A stretch of 64,000 nt of DNA. Origin: Calliphora vicina. Its lineage: Eukaryota > Arthropoda > Insecta > Diptera > Calliphoridae. The stretch spans positions 61,337,033 through 61,401,032 of the forward strand of contig NC_088780.1 of assembly GCF_958450345.1 (NCBI RefSeq), given 5' to 3'. The notes below the pieces were generated by a model that was given only the letters and a program-made list of their open reading frames with translations, ran no database searches and had not been told where the DNA came from. Of the stretch, positions 32,002 to 42,339 are shown in pieces (the first letter of the stretch is position 1; the number at the start of each line of letters is the position of its first letter). The translations under genes and the position numbers were made by a program.

Positions 32002-32214
32002 TTGACTTTTTGGTCAGAACTAAATGAAAGTTCATCAAGCTCTGATTTAGAATATATTGAAAGTGACTCGAAAAATTTAGAAGCAAAGCTCAGTTTAACA
32101 TTAAAAGAAGTTCAAAATATACACAAAAGAACTAATATTGCAACAACGAGCGACTTAAAACAAGATTTTAATTATTTGGACAAATTTTTAAAAATATCCA
32201 TGTTTCTTCTTTAA
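32002..32214 (+). pseudogene. possible transposase scrap inside the hAT-like element
   Basis: An open frame reads TFWSELNESSSSSDLEYI, NLEAKLSLTLKEVQNIHK and LKQDFNYLDKFLKIS. FW..L near a serine-rich stretch, followed by a YLD.FL block, would fit the linker before the hAT C-terminal domain. The match is weak. The location inside an element with hAT-like ends is the main support. Confidence 0.3.
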
Positions 32215-32344
32215 TAAAAAATGATAATTTAACGAAAAAAAAATTAACTCTTGTTATTATATAAAATATCTATTAATATTCTATTAATATACATCCTTTC
32301 TTTTGACTGAACGATTTTTTAATTTGTTTTAATAAAAACAAACT

Positions 32345-32380
32345 TATATATACCCTTGCCACTCATGGTGAAGGGTATAA
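32345..32380. repeat. solo Helentron-type terminus
   Basis: 'tatacccttgccactcatgg' followed by 'gaagggtataata' is a compact subterminal inverted pair like those ending the DINE-like elements. Nothing of the element body is attached. It lies inside the 31633-32543 element. Confidence 0.4.
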
Positions 32381-32840
32381 TAATTTAATATACCTCAATT
32401 CTTAAATTGATAAAAAAGACTAAAAACCGGTTATTCGAACCGGTTTTTGATAGAAAAAACCGAAAACCGGTTTTTAAAAATTAAGCTTTTTCGAATTATT
32501 CGAAAACCGGGTTTTAGAATATGTCGAATATTTGACAAATCTAAATACGTGTCATATGGAATTTCTGATAAAGATGTCAACGAAGAATGTAAAAGTGCAG
32601 GATTATCGGAATACACATTCACTGTAAAATAAAAAAAAATTTAATTTTGAAGAAATAATAATAAAAAACTAATTTATTTAAGATTTTGTGTTATTTTCCT
32701 TTACAGCAATGAAATAAGACAGTTTTTTGTTATGTATTTAAATAATATAAAATAATAAAACGAGAAATTATTTTAATTATTATAAGAAAATGTGCTAAGT
32801 CCAGCCAAAAAACACAAAATTATAAAAATCAAAAGAGCTA

Positions 32841-32885
32841 AGTCCCTAAAAATGGCTTTAGTAACTAAAGCCATTTTTAGGGACT
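32841..32885. repeat. perfect 45 bp palindrome
   Basis: The arm 32841-32862 (AGTCCCTAAAAATGGCTTTA then GT) is repeated exactly in inverse at 32864-32885, with a single A as spacer: 22 base pairs without mismatch. No similar arms are seen elsewhere in the window, so it is not one of the MITE families listed here. Confidence 0.95.
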
Positions 32886-33050
32886 AAAGTTTAGTTCAAT
32901 TATTTTTTCAACTGATACTTAAAGTCATCAGATCATAGGAGAGAACTGCGTTTACAGATCTAAAGAATATTGAAAGCAAAAAAAGATAGAAAGTTTTTTG
33001 TCTCTCCTGTAAAATTAAAAAAATGGGACTTGGCACGTTTGCGTACTAAC

Positions 33051-33608
33051 CCAGCAAAAACTTGGTAATGATTTGCAGTTACTGGACAGCTTACTTTTCA
33101 ATGACTACTACATACCACCTGCATTACATACAAGTAGTTAAGTAATGGCTGGCTTATAATCTGATACATAAGTACTTGTTTATGAGCTAAAGTCTAAAAA
33201 AAACAAACAAAACAAATAATCAGTTACTTTTTTCTCAATTTGGCCATTTTATTGCATGTTTAGTTTTAGAAAAACAGAAAGTAATGTTGTACTACTGAGT
33301 GAAAACCATTATTTGATAAACAATAAAATAACTAAGCAGTGGTGTAGTGAGTAGAACAGCAGACTAGCAAACGGATAGTTCTTGGTTCGATTCTTGGCTG
33401 CAACTTATTTTTTTATTTTTTGTTTGCAAATACAAAATTCTATAAATATCTCTACAACAAAACAACTTATTTAACTGCCTATTTGTAAGCGAGGGTGGTA
33501 AGTACTTGACGCCAATGACATCACCGTGTTAAAATAATGACTTAAAAAGGTATTGTGTAAGTAGTGAATAGTAGTGAATATTGTGTAAGTAGTGTAAGTT
33601 TTTGCTGG
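33051..33608. mobile_element. TIR element with CCAGCAAAAACTT ends
   Basis: CCAGCAAAAACTTGGTAATG at the left is mirrored by 'gtgtaagtttttgctgg' at the right, 558 bp in all. The right subterminal zone repeats 'gtgtaagtagtgaata'. No target duplication could be fixed. In the middle it holds a tRNA-like module with both polymerase III promoter boxes. Confidence 0.7.
33336..33402 (+). other. tRNA-like module inside the TIR element
   Basis: A 67 bp stretch has GGTGTAGTGAG (box A-like) and GGTTCGATTCT (box B) at tRNA spacing, an acceptor-like pairing of GCAG at the start with CTGC at the end, and an anticodon-arm-like 'agactagcaaac'. Several stem pairs are lost, so it is a decayed tRNA or tRNA-derived head rather than a working tRNA gene. 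No 3' SINE body or poly-A was recognised. It sits centrally between the TIRs. Confidence 0.5.
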
Positions 33609-34290
33609 GAAGCTAACGAAATGCTTATTTTTACATAAAATATATCCATATTTACTTGTGTATGAGTTTTTGTCTTCGTAGGATACCGTTAACCTATTCG
33701 CAGATATGATACAAAAATTAAAAAAAAACCGAAATTAACATTTTCTCAGTCAATTTTTAAATGTTCAGTTTTTTTTGGATTTGTCCAGCTTTTTAAACCC
33801 CAATGTCCAGCTTTTTGCGAATCTGAATCTGGCAACCCTAGTTATAGGTCTTGCTGAGTACATTACAAATATTGTCTACAAATTTCAGAAACACCCTCAA
33901 ATTCAGAAGTTATTCTAAAAAACCGTTTTCAGTGATTTTCGTCGACTTATCGACCTATAGCGCAGTTATTTTATGTCCGACTTTAAATTAATTAAAGGGC
34001 TTAGATAGAAAACTGATTACGATAGATTTGTAAGTTATAAGTATTGTTTTTGCTAAGAATATCAAAAAGAACAACTAAATTTATCTACTTTTTTGATTTT
34101 AGTCGCTTTTCAATGCTTATTTTGGTATTAAAGCTTATACAAATTTATACGAATGTATAAAGAATGAAAATTGTGAAAGTTATTCAACTTTTCATTACCA
34201 CCTTTTTTAGTATTTTCTCCCCCAGTAAAATTTTTAATTTATAAGGTAAATTTTTTCGAACTTAATTTGAAAAAGTTTAATACATAGAGA
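33609..34290. other. unassigned with a repeat pair and a solo hAT end
   Basis: 33640-33715 ('atatccatatttacttgtgt', 'cttcgtaggataccgttaac') recurs at 60125-60205. At 33826-33838 CTGGCAACCCTA looks like a hAT right terminus without a detected partner. The remainder is unassigned. Confidence 0.4.
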
Positions 34291-34295
34291 AAACA

Positions 34296-34443
34296 AATAG
34301 AGCGGAAACTCTCCTGTCAAAGACCTAAGTGGTGATAATATATTAGTAAAAAAAAACTATGTGAAAACAAAACCAACACTCGTATGTGTAACTTTTTTGA
34401 GTAATTTTTTTTTTGAGTTTTTTTCGAGTTTCCGCTCTATGTT
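34296..34443. mobile_element. small MITE with AGAGCGGAAACTC ends
   Basis: AATAGAGCGGAAACTCTCC at the left and GAGTTTCCGCTCTATGTT at the right frame about 148 bp. The target duplication is not resolved. Confidence 0.45.
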
Positions 34444-34499
34444 CTGTATGGTTTAATAACTTTTGCAAAAATTAACCGATTTTAACAAGTAATGTCTCA

Positions 34500-34672
34500 T
34501 TTTTGTCTATATAAAATTGTCTTTAAAACACTTTGCAAAAAGAAATAGGCATGGCTAAATCGACTTAGAATTTCATAAGGATCATGAAAATATATACTAT
34601 GTTGGGCCTCAGATGAATATTTATCAAATTTATATATACCCTCATTCACCACTTGTAGTGGTATAATAATAA
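34500..34672 (-). mobile_element. Helentron-like fragment, inverted
   Basis: Inverse of 'tataccactacaagtggtga', 'atgagggtatatataaattt' and 'catgatccttatgaaattct', 'aagtcgatttagccatgcc', the same layout as 54526-54690. It ends abruptly where the Helitron terminus begins at 34673. Confidence 0.5.
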
Positions 34673-35640
34673 CTAGCATAACCCGGTGCACTTCGCTACC
34701 CCTACCCTAGTAAAATTAAAAAATATGAATGATTTCTGATACAACCTAACTACGTACAATGGTACGAAAATAACACATGTAAAATATAACTAACTAATTT
34801 GGTATGGGAGATACCACTACACTGTTCTGATCCCACCCATTTTTAAATCTTTTGTGTAAAGAATAACTCATATCAAGCTTTACTTTAACTTTCCTTTATA
34901 AGGGAGGGGTCATTCCTACTACGCCATTCATTCATATCACGCTTAGCTAAACTTCGTACAGGGATCTGGAATAAATTCGTTTTTAGCTAACCTTCGTAAA
35001 ATGGTAATAAATTGATTGATACAGAGTTTAAATATTTTTAGAATTATTGTTCTCGAGATATTTAAAATTAATTATTTACATTGTGCCACAACCACTACTG
35101 CAATCCCGACCATTTTCAGACAATCTCTGTAAAATGGTAAGAGAGCTATGCGGACAAAGTATGAATAACCTTGCAATTATTACTTTGTATTGAAGGTGAC
35201 TCACCTACTTTTCCGACTCCTCCCATTTTGGTTCCCCAGATATTCGAAATCAATATTTACTCTGTATGAGAGGTGCTACGCCCTCTAATCTAATTCCGTC
35301 TATATTCAGCTAAACTCCGCACAGTAATAAGAAATTAATTCGTAAAAAGTTTAAACATTTTACAATTATAGTTCTACAGATATTCGAAATTCATTATTTA
35401 CTTTGTATAGGGTGTGCCACGCCCACTATTCTAATCCCGAATAATTTCTATGCAAAATTATAAATGAGCCATTTAGACTAAGTTTGAAGAATCTTGCAAT
35501 TATAGTTCACAAAATATTTAGAAATAACTATTTAATTTGTATGGGAGGTGACTCACCATTTGTCCCGACCCGTCCCATTTTATATTAAACTTCATGTCGT
35601 GATAAGAAATTGATTCGTATGAAGTATTTACCCCAATATG
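34673..35640 (-). mobile_element. Helitron-type 3' end with degenerate tandem repeats
   Basis: On the minus strand the element ends GCACCGGGTTATGCTAG immediately before T: a GC-rich hairpin candidate (GGGGTAGCGAAGTGCACC) shortly before CTAG, as expected of Helitrons. To the right, degenerate units with 'gtatgggaggtg', 'ccaatcccgac' and 'ttgcaattatagttc' words repeat four to five times up to about 35640. The same 3' end closes the minisatellite element at 56719. The 5' end was not found. Confidence 0.55.
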
Positions 35641-36670
35641 CAGTTTTTAACAGTTTTTAAATTTGTCAAAAGTTTATAAAACAAATTTTGAATGGAAATT
35701 TTGTTTTATAAACCTGTGATAAATTTAAAAATTTTTTATGCATATGGGAGTTAGAAAACAACAAAAAAAAACACCTTCAAAATATAGTTTTTTTAAGTGA
35801 CTTTGAATTGCTAAAGTCTTCTTCTTTGTTTTCTATAACAACTCTCACTTAAAACAGAGCGAAATCAATACTGTTTGATTGTTTCTCTTATTTATTTACA
35901 ACAACAAATTGGACAAACACGCATTGCTTTGTTTACATTTTAGCTTTAGGTTCACATGTTCACGTTTTTGCATATGTGTTAGTAACATCTTTAAATGCTT
36001 ATAACTCTTAAAAAACTGAACCGATTTCAATAAAGCACTTCTGTGAATAAATCCCTTTAAAATGGTATATTTCTTGCCCAAATTGAATGTATAATGTGAG
36101 CGTAAAAGGGGTCTAAAGAAATCGACTTGCCTATTAATATTATGATTAAATAATAATTAAGTTATAGAGAATTCAAACCATTTAGCTCGTTCTGCGATTT
36201 TAAAGTTTCATGGATCGACGGTAATTTTTTTTCCAAAATACATATATGCAAAGACACACAACATTTTAGAGCGTCACTTATTCCTTCATAAATCTATTTA
36301 ATTAAATTAATGACAAATTATATAAGAATTCTTGTATTGGAAAATTAACAGAGCGAAATTTACAAGATAACTAATTTTCAAAAATCATAATTTCGGATTA
36401 CAAATCATAGAATCGTTTCTCTGCCAAAACTGATAAGTAAATAAGTTAAAATTTTTTGTGTGCACAATTAGGGGCTCCAGCAGGTGTCCATTATAGGCTA
36501 CTTCTAGTAATGCAGATGGTAAGGTTAAATCCAACTCCTTGAATCTTACAATCCAACAACGCGTGAATCTTGCAAATTTACGTCACTTTCGAACACAATT
36601 ACCACCTCCTTCATATACAGAATATAAAAAACAATTTCAATTATCTAAATGCAACATTTGTTTATGTGTA
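35641..36670. other. unassigned AT-rich sequence
   Basis: No element ends or domains recognised. Contains 'cagtttttaacagtttttaa' and similar simple words. Confidence 0.35.
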
Positions 36671-36675
36671 TAATG

Positions 36676-37199
36676 CCCAGTTTTTGACTTCTTATTTAAA
36701 TACGTATTTAGTTAATTTTTACTTAAATTTAAGTGGTACTTAAATACAGTTTGAGTTTTTCAGTGCTATATAATTTAACTTATTTAAATAAGATAAAAGT
36801 ATGGTAGCAATACTAAATATAAAAAAATTATCAATAGTTTTGCATAAAACAGCTGTTCAACCAAAACAAAAATTGATACATTTTGCCCAATAAGAAAAAA
36901 AAGTTTATTAAACAATAAAATTATTGGTAATAAAATGCAGTTTTGCCCCGCATCGGAATTGTAGTTTTTGCAAGACGCTGAAAAAAAAATACAGCGCTTC
37001 AATAGAGTGAAAAAAACAGACAACAAAAATCAGCTGTCGAAAACATATGTATGGTTGTTTATGAAACTTAAATATAATTTAAATGGCCAACGTTGTCCAT
37101 TTAAGTATCATTTAAAAAAGCAGTGAGAAACTCATTTTCGTATTTAAATAGAACTTAAATATATGTAATTCATATTTAAATACGATCTCAAAAAATGGC
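36676..37199. repeat. element with subterminal TATTTAAATACG repeats
   Basis: The left 'cccagtttttgacttcttat' zone and right 'gatctcaaaaaatggccc' zone are roughly mirrored, and both carry several 'atttaaatacg' and 'acttaaatt' words. Such subterminal repeat clusters are common in hAT and other TIR elements. Ends are approximate and there is no proven duplication. Confidence 0.45.
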
Positions 37200-38490
37200 C
37201 CTAAGATTACCTTTTACAATTTTTGCAATCTGGTTTTAGATGATAATTAATTATTACTGACACCCAGTGGTTGACCACTGTTAACAATAACAGTAAATAA
37301 ACAATGGTTTTGCAAACAACAAATTGTTTATTGAATAAACAAAAGTATTAAATAATATTCACAGTTTCCTGCCAATTACCATACAGCTAATATTGTTTCA
37401 GTTTATATTAAATTTACATTTACTTACCTTTCGCTAACAAATGAAACCGAACAATACGAGTATTTTGGACAAGAACAAATAAATTAACCAGTGAATAAAC
37501 ACAAAAAACTAAACTAAATAAATAATAACACTAACTACGAGTATAACAAAGGACTAAACAACAGTCTATAAAGTTAATGTAGATAATTAAAAGCGTGAAG
37601 GCTTATTACACGAACATAAATATTTTTATAGCAAAAAAATTAATCTCATACCAACGAAAATGTAATATAGAACGAGATATGCGCTTATATTTTTTAGTAC
37701 TTTTTCACAAAATGTACAATTTGTATGCGGGCTGTGGGGCAATCTTCTCTTGTGTAAAAATTCATTCGGAGACACACAAATATTATTTTGTTTGCTTTTG
37801 TGTCTGTCTGTATTTAAGTACATATTTCTATGAATGTTTGTATATTTAAGTGTGTGAATATTTGCCCACGTATTAGCAATATTAATATTAAATTAAATTA
37901 ACGTTTCTACGAGTTTTTCTGAGTTTCGTTATTCTCGTGATGGGGTGGAGGTGGGCCTGTTACGACAGCAATACGTATCGTAATGTTTATGTGATAATAC
38001 GGATATTATTTGCCTTCTTTGAATAATTTTACAAAGACTTTATCTCCATAGATAAAATTCACAAGCGAGTTTACAATTTTTCAGGTAAATAATCATCATA
38101 TACGAGGATAATTTGTCAGTTGAAGGAAGGATTTCATTTTCACTATAGTGCAATTTTTTTTATAAAGCAAGGCAGATTAAATTGACCGTTCCACAATGGT
38201 ATAGAAAAAAATAGAGGGAAATAAATATGTAACTTCTAAACGGTAAGTTCGATTTTTGGGACCTCATGGGACCAAAAGGGGCACGACCAAGGGTCCTCAA
38301 AATAGGACACCTCGAGTATGTTACATTTTTAAAGCGATCCTATTTCTTCGTTTGTGTTCCGATTTCAAACAGATATAGAATCTCCTCATCGAGCACTACA
38401 AAAAAACCTCGTCGTTTTTTTTACTCACCCTACTCCAGTTTTTTGATAACAGTGGATCCAAATATTTCCCAATTTTCTCCAATTTATGCA
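37200..38490. other. unassigned, least repeat-like stretch
   Basis: No internal duplicate elsewhere in the window and no TIR. It contains 'gatggggtggaggtgggcct' near 37940 and fairly even composition. Open frames at 37595-37849 and 38266-38613 lack recognisable domains and start or stop in low complexity. It could be host intergenic or UTR sequence. No support for a gene. Confidence 0.3.
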
Positions 38491-38494
38491 TTAA

Positions 38495-39013
38495 ACACAT
38501 TCAAGACAACAGGCTACACGACTACACGAACACAAATTCTGCTGGTTACAGTTGTAGTCGTGTGGCAGCTACTGAATTATTTTAAAGACGACAGCTACAA
38601 AGTAAACAGCTGATTAATAATTCAGTGGTGCCACTTTAATAAAAAATAACCGTACAAAATTCCAATGTAATTAAGACTGAAACAATTATTTTGAGTAGAA
38701 ATATATATATGGTTATAATTAATTATGTACCTGTTATTAATTTATTTCAATATGGTTATCAGAAACTTCTCTTAATTAAGTAAAAAAAATATATTTTTTA
38801 AGCACTAATTTGATTTACATTTTTTTATTATATTAGCAACACTATTTCTGTTTTGTAGTTGATAAAAATAGAAATTAGCCTAATTCGGCTACATCGGCAT
38901 GAGTAGTCGTGTGGCCGTGTAGCTGTGCTGTCGTTAAAATAATCGTCTCCATATAAACGTGTGCATTTTATTTTTGACAGATTGAAGTTGGTAGCCTGCT
39001 GTCTTGAATGTGT
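38495..39013. mobile_element. TTAA-flanked MITE (piggyBac-type target)
   Basis: ACACATTCAAGACAACAGGC at the left is mirrored by GCCTGCTGTCTTGAATGTGT at the right, flanked by TTAA on both sides (38491-38494, 39014-39017). The interior holds 'tagtcgtgtgg' words near both ends. A TTAA duplication is the piggyBac signature, so the class is inferred. Non-coding, 519 bp. Confidence 0.77.
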
Positions 39014-39017
39014 TTAA

Positions 39018-40611
39018 TGCATTATTTTTTTGGTGTAAAAAAATGAATTGCAAGATCAAATAAAAAATTACCCAAAATGGAGGGAAATATTTGCTATTTA
39101 GTGGTCACATTACAAGTAAGTTTTCTTATCGGCAAATAAATTTGTTTGACGAAATTCAACTGTTTTCTTGTTTGCCGTGAAAAATATTTTCTGTTCAAAC
39201 TAGAAACATAAAATATTTGACGTTTAAATAAAGGTACTGAAATTTTAACAATTCTTTTAATTGTAAAGCTAAATCTAGTAATATTTTAATTTCTAGAAAT
39301 ATCTTCATTATTGATGAAAGAAATTAAATTTTTTTGCAGCTTTATTTAATAATTATTTATAAAAAATATTACCATAAATGTGTCCACAAGACAAATATAT
39401 TTTCCCCTTCGTGTGTTTGATAGTATATCGGTGTAGTTTGATTAAACAAATATGGCAAATAAATGTGTATAGTGTGACCACAAAATCAACCCATGGATTA
39501 TTTGATGTACATGAAACATTTTGTGTCAAATAATTTGCGTAGTCTGACCTTACCTTAAGTCAAAAGTTATATGCATTCGAATTTAAAATATTTTAAAAAT
39601 GCGATTTTTCGGCAATTTTTTGAGAAAAAATATTTTCTTTTTAAGTTATAGCAAAAAATTTATAAAAGGATGTATAAGGAATTTATACTTTTTGAAAAGC
39701 TAGCTTTTCATCAAATATTTTAAATGAAAAAAAAATGATAAACTATTGCAAATTAACAGCCGTGGGGTTATTAACATCGGACTGTTGGTTTAAAGTTACA
39801 AATTTATTTCCACTTTTTTTTAATTTCCCCCGCTGTGCTCGGGAGGACATTTGTTTCATGCTAGGTGAAATCATGAACCTATTATAACCAGAATTAGTAT
39901 AGGTTGTCCATTCGGCCAAAAAGTGATGTAGACCAAATATCATTGGGACATGTTTTAAATTGGAACATGTTTCAAATTGGACATTGATTAACAAATTTAA
40001 ATGGAAAGAGGGACAGATAGATGGACACGGACAGACTGGCGGACTGACAAATCTTATTCAACCCAAAAAGTTATTCAGTATATACAAATAAACATACCAA
40101 GTTTCATTATAATCTGATAATTTTTGTAAAAGTTTTTACAATTAAGGATATATAACTTAACGGAGTAATAAAATAAAGCTATACGTACTTTATGGACTCC
40201 AACAAATTAGAGATTAGTAACATTGCACATATAAAAAACTTTATTAAATAAAAGTTGACTTTTATTTTCAGTTTGTTCCAATTATTTTTAGAAGTTTTTT
40301 TAATTCTCGAACTCTATCCTTTTACAAAACTATTGATTATGCAACATAACCTTTCATCAGAGATAAACAAAAAATTACTGAAATTCAAATTACACATATC
40401 AATTTATTCGATTCGATATTTTCGGGAGATGGTTTGTAAAGAACAAAAATTTAAATTCATGGTAAATTTTAAGTTTTTAATATATTTCCTCCTTTTCACT
40501 TCTCATTTTTTTTAATAAGATACATATTTTGGAGAAACTTGAAGAGCTAACAACACTCCTCAGTTATTTTTTATAAAATCCTTTCACATTTTTTTATTTT
40601 ACTAGCTCAAA
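39018..40611. other. unassigned, with a Helentron-like scrap
   Basis: 39870-40110 ('gttgtccattcggccaaaaa', 'ggacacggacagactggcgg', 'caaatcttattcaaccc') has the layout of a decayed Helentron-like fragment, inverse orientation possible. Elsewhere AT-rich, no genes. Confidence 0.35.
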
Positions 40612-41530
40612 AAGGTATCCAATTGACCATACACAATTATTGTATGACAATTTGTCCAATATTTTTGTACGTGAGGATAATTATAAAATTTTTGGTAAAA
40701 ACTGTGGTAAAATTGTGCGAGTAAAAAAAAAGCAACTCTAAGAAAATTGACTTGATTTTTAAAAAAAAATTATAAAAAATTGCTAAAAACTATAATACTG
40801 TTACAATACAGTACTAATTTACTGTTAATATTAATAAATTCAAGGATATGAAATCTACAAAGGATAACAGAATTAACGAATGATGTATTTTATGTTCAAT
40901 ATGGTGAATTTTTCGAAAACCAAGAAAATTTTAAGAATTTTTATTTATTTCTTTACCAATGTAAAATCTTTCGGATATTCACTATGAAAAGGAAATCAAA
41001 TAATTGTGGGGGTGTGCCTAAAACTGAGTGTATAAGAGCTCAAGATCAAAAGGAAATGACTAGTTAATGTTAGAAGGGTGCTGAAATTTAATGCTAAAAT
41101 AATATTTTCACAATCATATGACATCATGTGGTCTTTAAAAATTACAAATAATGAAATCATATTCAAATATCGATTTATTTTGGTTACTAAACGAATTCCA
41201 AAACAGTGGAAGACAACTGTAAATAATATTAAATTTGACACTGTTCCAATTTCATATAATCCTATATTTAGCTTACGTGATTACTAAGCTATCGCAATTT
41301 TTTACTATTTTAATTTAATATTTAAATATCTTTGACCAGACGGCCTGAGTAACAGATCGAAACTATCAGACACGAATATGACCTGCTTCGAAAAGCATTG
41401 GCGCTTAATTTATTTTAGTAAATAATATGTGGTTTATTGAATTGGTTTCTCCTTATTATATGTGCATCATTAAATTAACTTTTAGAGGTTGCAATAGTCA
41501 TAAATGTCCACATGGGTAGAATCAAATATA

Positions 41531-41788
41531 TCGCACACCCAGTTCAAAAGTGACACAACTCAAAATAAATTTGTCGGGTTATATAAACCCGAAAAATGAA
41601 TTTTACTCTTAAACTATGCACAATACACTTGTTTATCTATACAAAAGATATCAGTGTATTCTGTTGTTGTTAACTGTGTCTAAAAAAAACACTAATGACT
41701 TTCATTATGTTTTAATTGGTATATATTTATTTTTAATTTCTGAAAAATTAAAATTTTGAGTTTTGTCACTTTTAAACTGGGTGTGCGA
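41531..41788. mobile_element. Tc1/mariner-type MITE, TCGCACACCCAG ends
   Basis: TCGCACACCCAGTTCAAAAG at the left and CTTTTAAACTGGGTGTGCGA at the right, with TA on both sides. The paralogous element L copy 1 reads 'catcatatatttgat' at the same place without this block, proving that it is an insertion and that TA was duplicated. 258 bp, non-coding. Confidence 0.85.
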
Positions 41789-41827
41789 TATGATGTCACC
41801 TTCCATGGATCACAAAATGTTAGACAC

Positions 41828-41884
41828 AGAATGTCTAACATTTTAGTTTTATTATTGAAATAAAACTAAAATGTTAGACATTCT
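41828..41884. repeat. perfect 26 bp hairpin, 5 nt loop
   Basis: AGAATGTCTAACATTTTAGT (continuing TTTATT) pairs without mismatch with 41859-41884, with loop ATTGA. Copy 1 of element L has only the right arm sequence ('aataaaactaaaatgttaaa' at 9005), so the left arm is a new inverted duplication. An extra 'aatgttagacattctag' follows directly. Confidence 0.95.
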
Positions 41885-42339
41885 AGTTCAATGTTAGACA
41901 TTCTAGACATTATCCAATTCAAAACTAGCCATCAAAATTATTTCGGCACTCTAATCATTACACAATATAAATTTTTATAACGGAATAGGAGTATGGCGTT
42001 TTATGGATAAAATGTTTATTCTTTGAAATTTTAATGTCCTTAAATTTGTTTGTATTAATAGTAAATGATGGTATGGTAATGCAACATCGTTATAGTTTTT
42101 AGAAATTTTTTTAAATTATTATTTAAAATTATGTAAATTTGCGTGGGGTTGCATTTTTTAGCTCGCACAATTTTATCCTTAGGTACAAAAATATTGGACA
42201 AAATGTCATTCAATAATTGCCTATGATCAATATGAATATAAAAACAGCAGATGTGGTCAATTGGATACCTTTTTGAGCAAAATCAGTGCTGTTGAAAATC
42301 ACATTACATAGCGTTGCATTTTTTATGCTCGCTACTGTT

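Larger units (their letters stand above)
31633..32543. mobile_element. hAT-like element, TAGAGTTGTC end
   Basis: Starts TAGAGTTGTCTAACCGG and ends 'tatttgacaaatcta'. Between are many 'gaaaaaccggttt' and 'gaattattcgaaa' words, as in the relative at 13918-14665. The flanking 8-mers do not match, so either one end was replaced or the termini are misjudged. It contains a coding-like stretch (32002-32214). Confidence 0.5.
40612..42284. mobile_element. long-TIR element L, copy 2 (inverted)
   Basis: Left 'gctcaaaaaggtatccaatt' and right 'ggatacctttttgag' with long mirrored 'ttgtccaatatttttgtacg' zones. The body is the inverse of 8618-9976. It has two later changes: a TA-flanked MITE (41531-41788) and a 57 bp hairpin (41828-41884). 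The open stretch 40996-41241 (minus) parallels 9390-9644 at most positions but is not recognised. Confidence 0.62.

Noticed and set aside
31625..32551. 8 bp target duplication around the TAGAGTTGTC element
   Set aside because: CCCCAGTG and AATACGTG share only the last bases. Not sufficient, so the element is kept as hAT-like without proof.
33336..33402. Functional tRNA gene
   Set aside because: T-arm and part of the acceptor stem do not pair and there is no T-run terminator at the right place. Kept only as a tRNA-like module.
38266..38613. 115-codon open frame
   Set aside because: It crosses into the TTAA-flanked MITE (from 38491) and has no recognisable domain, so the second half is transposon TIR sequence.
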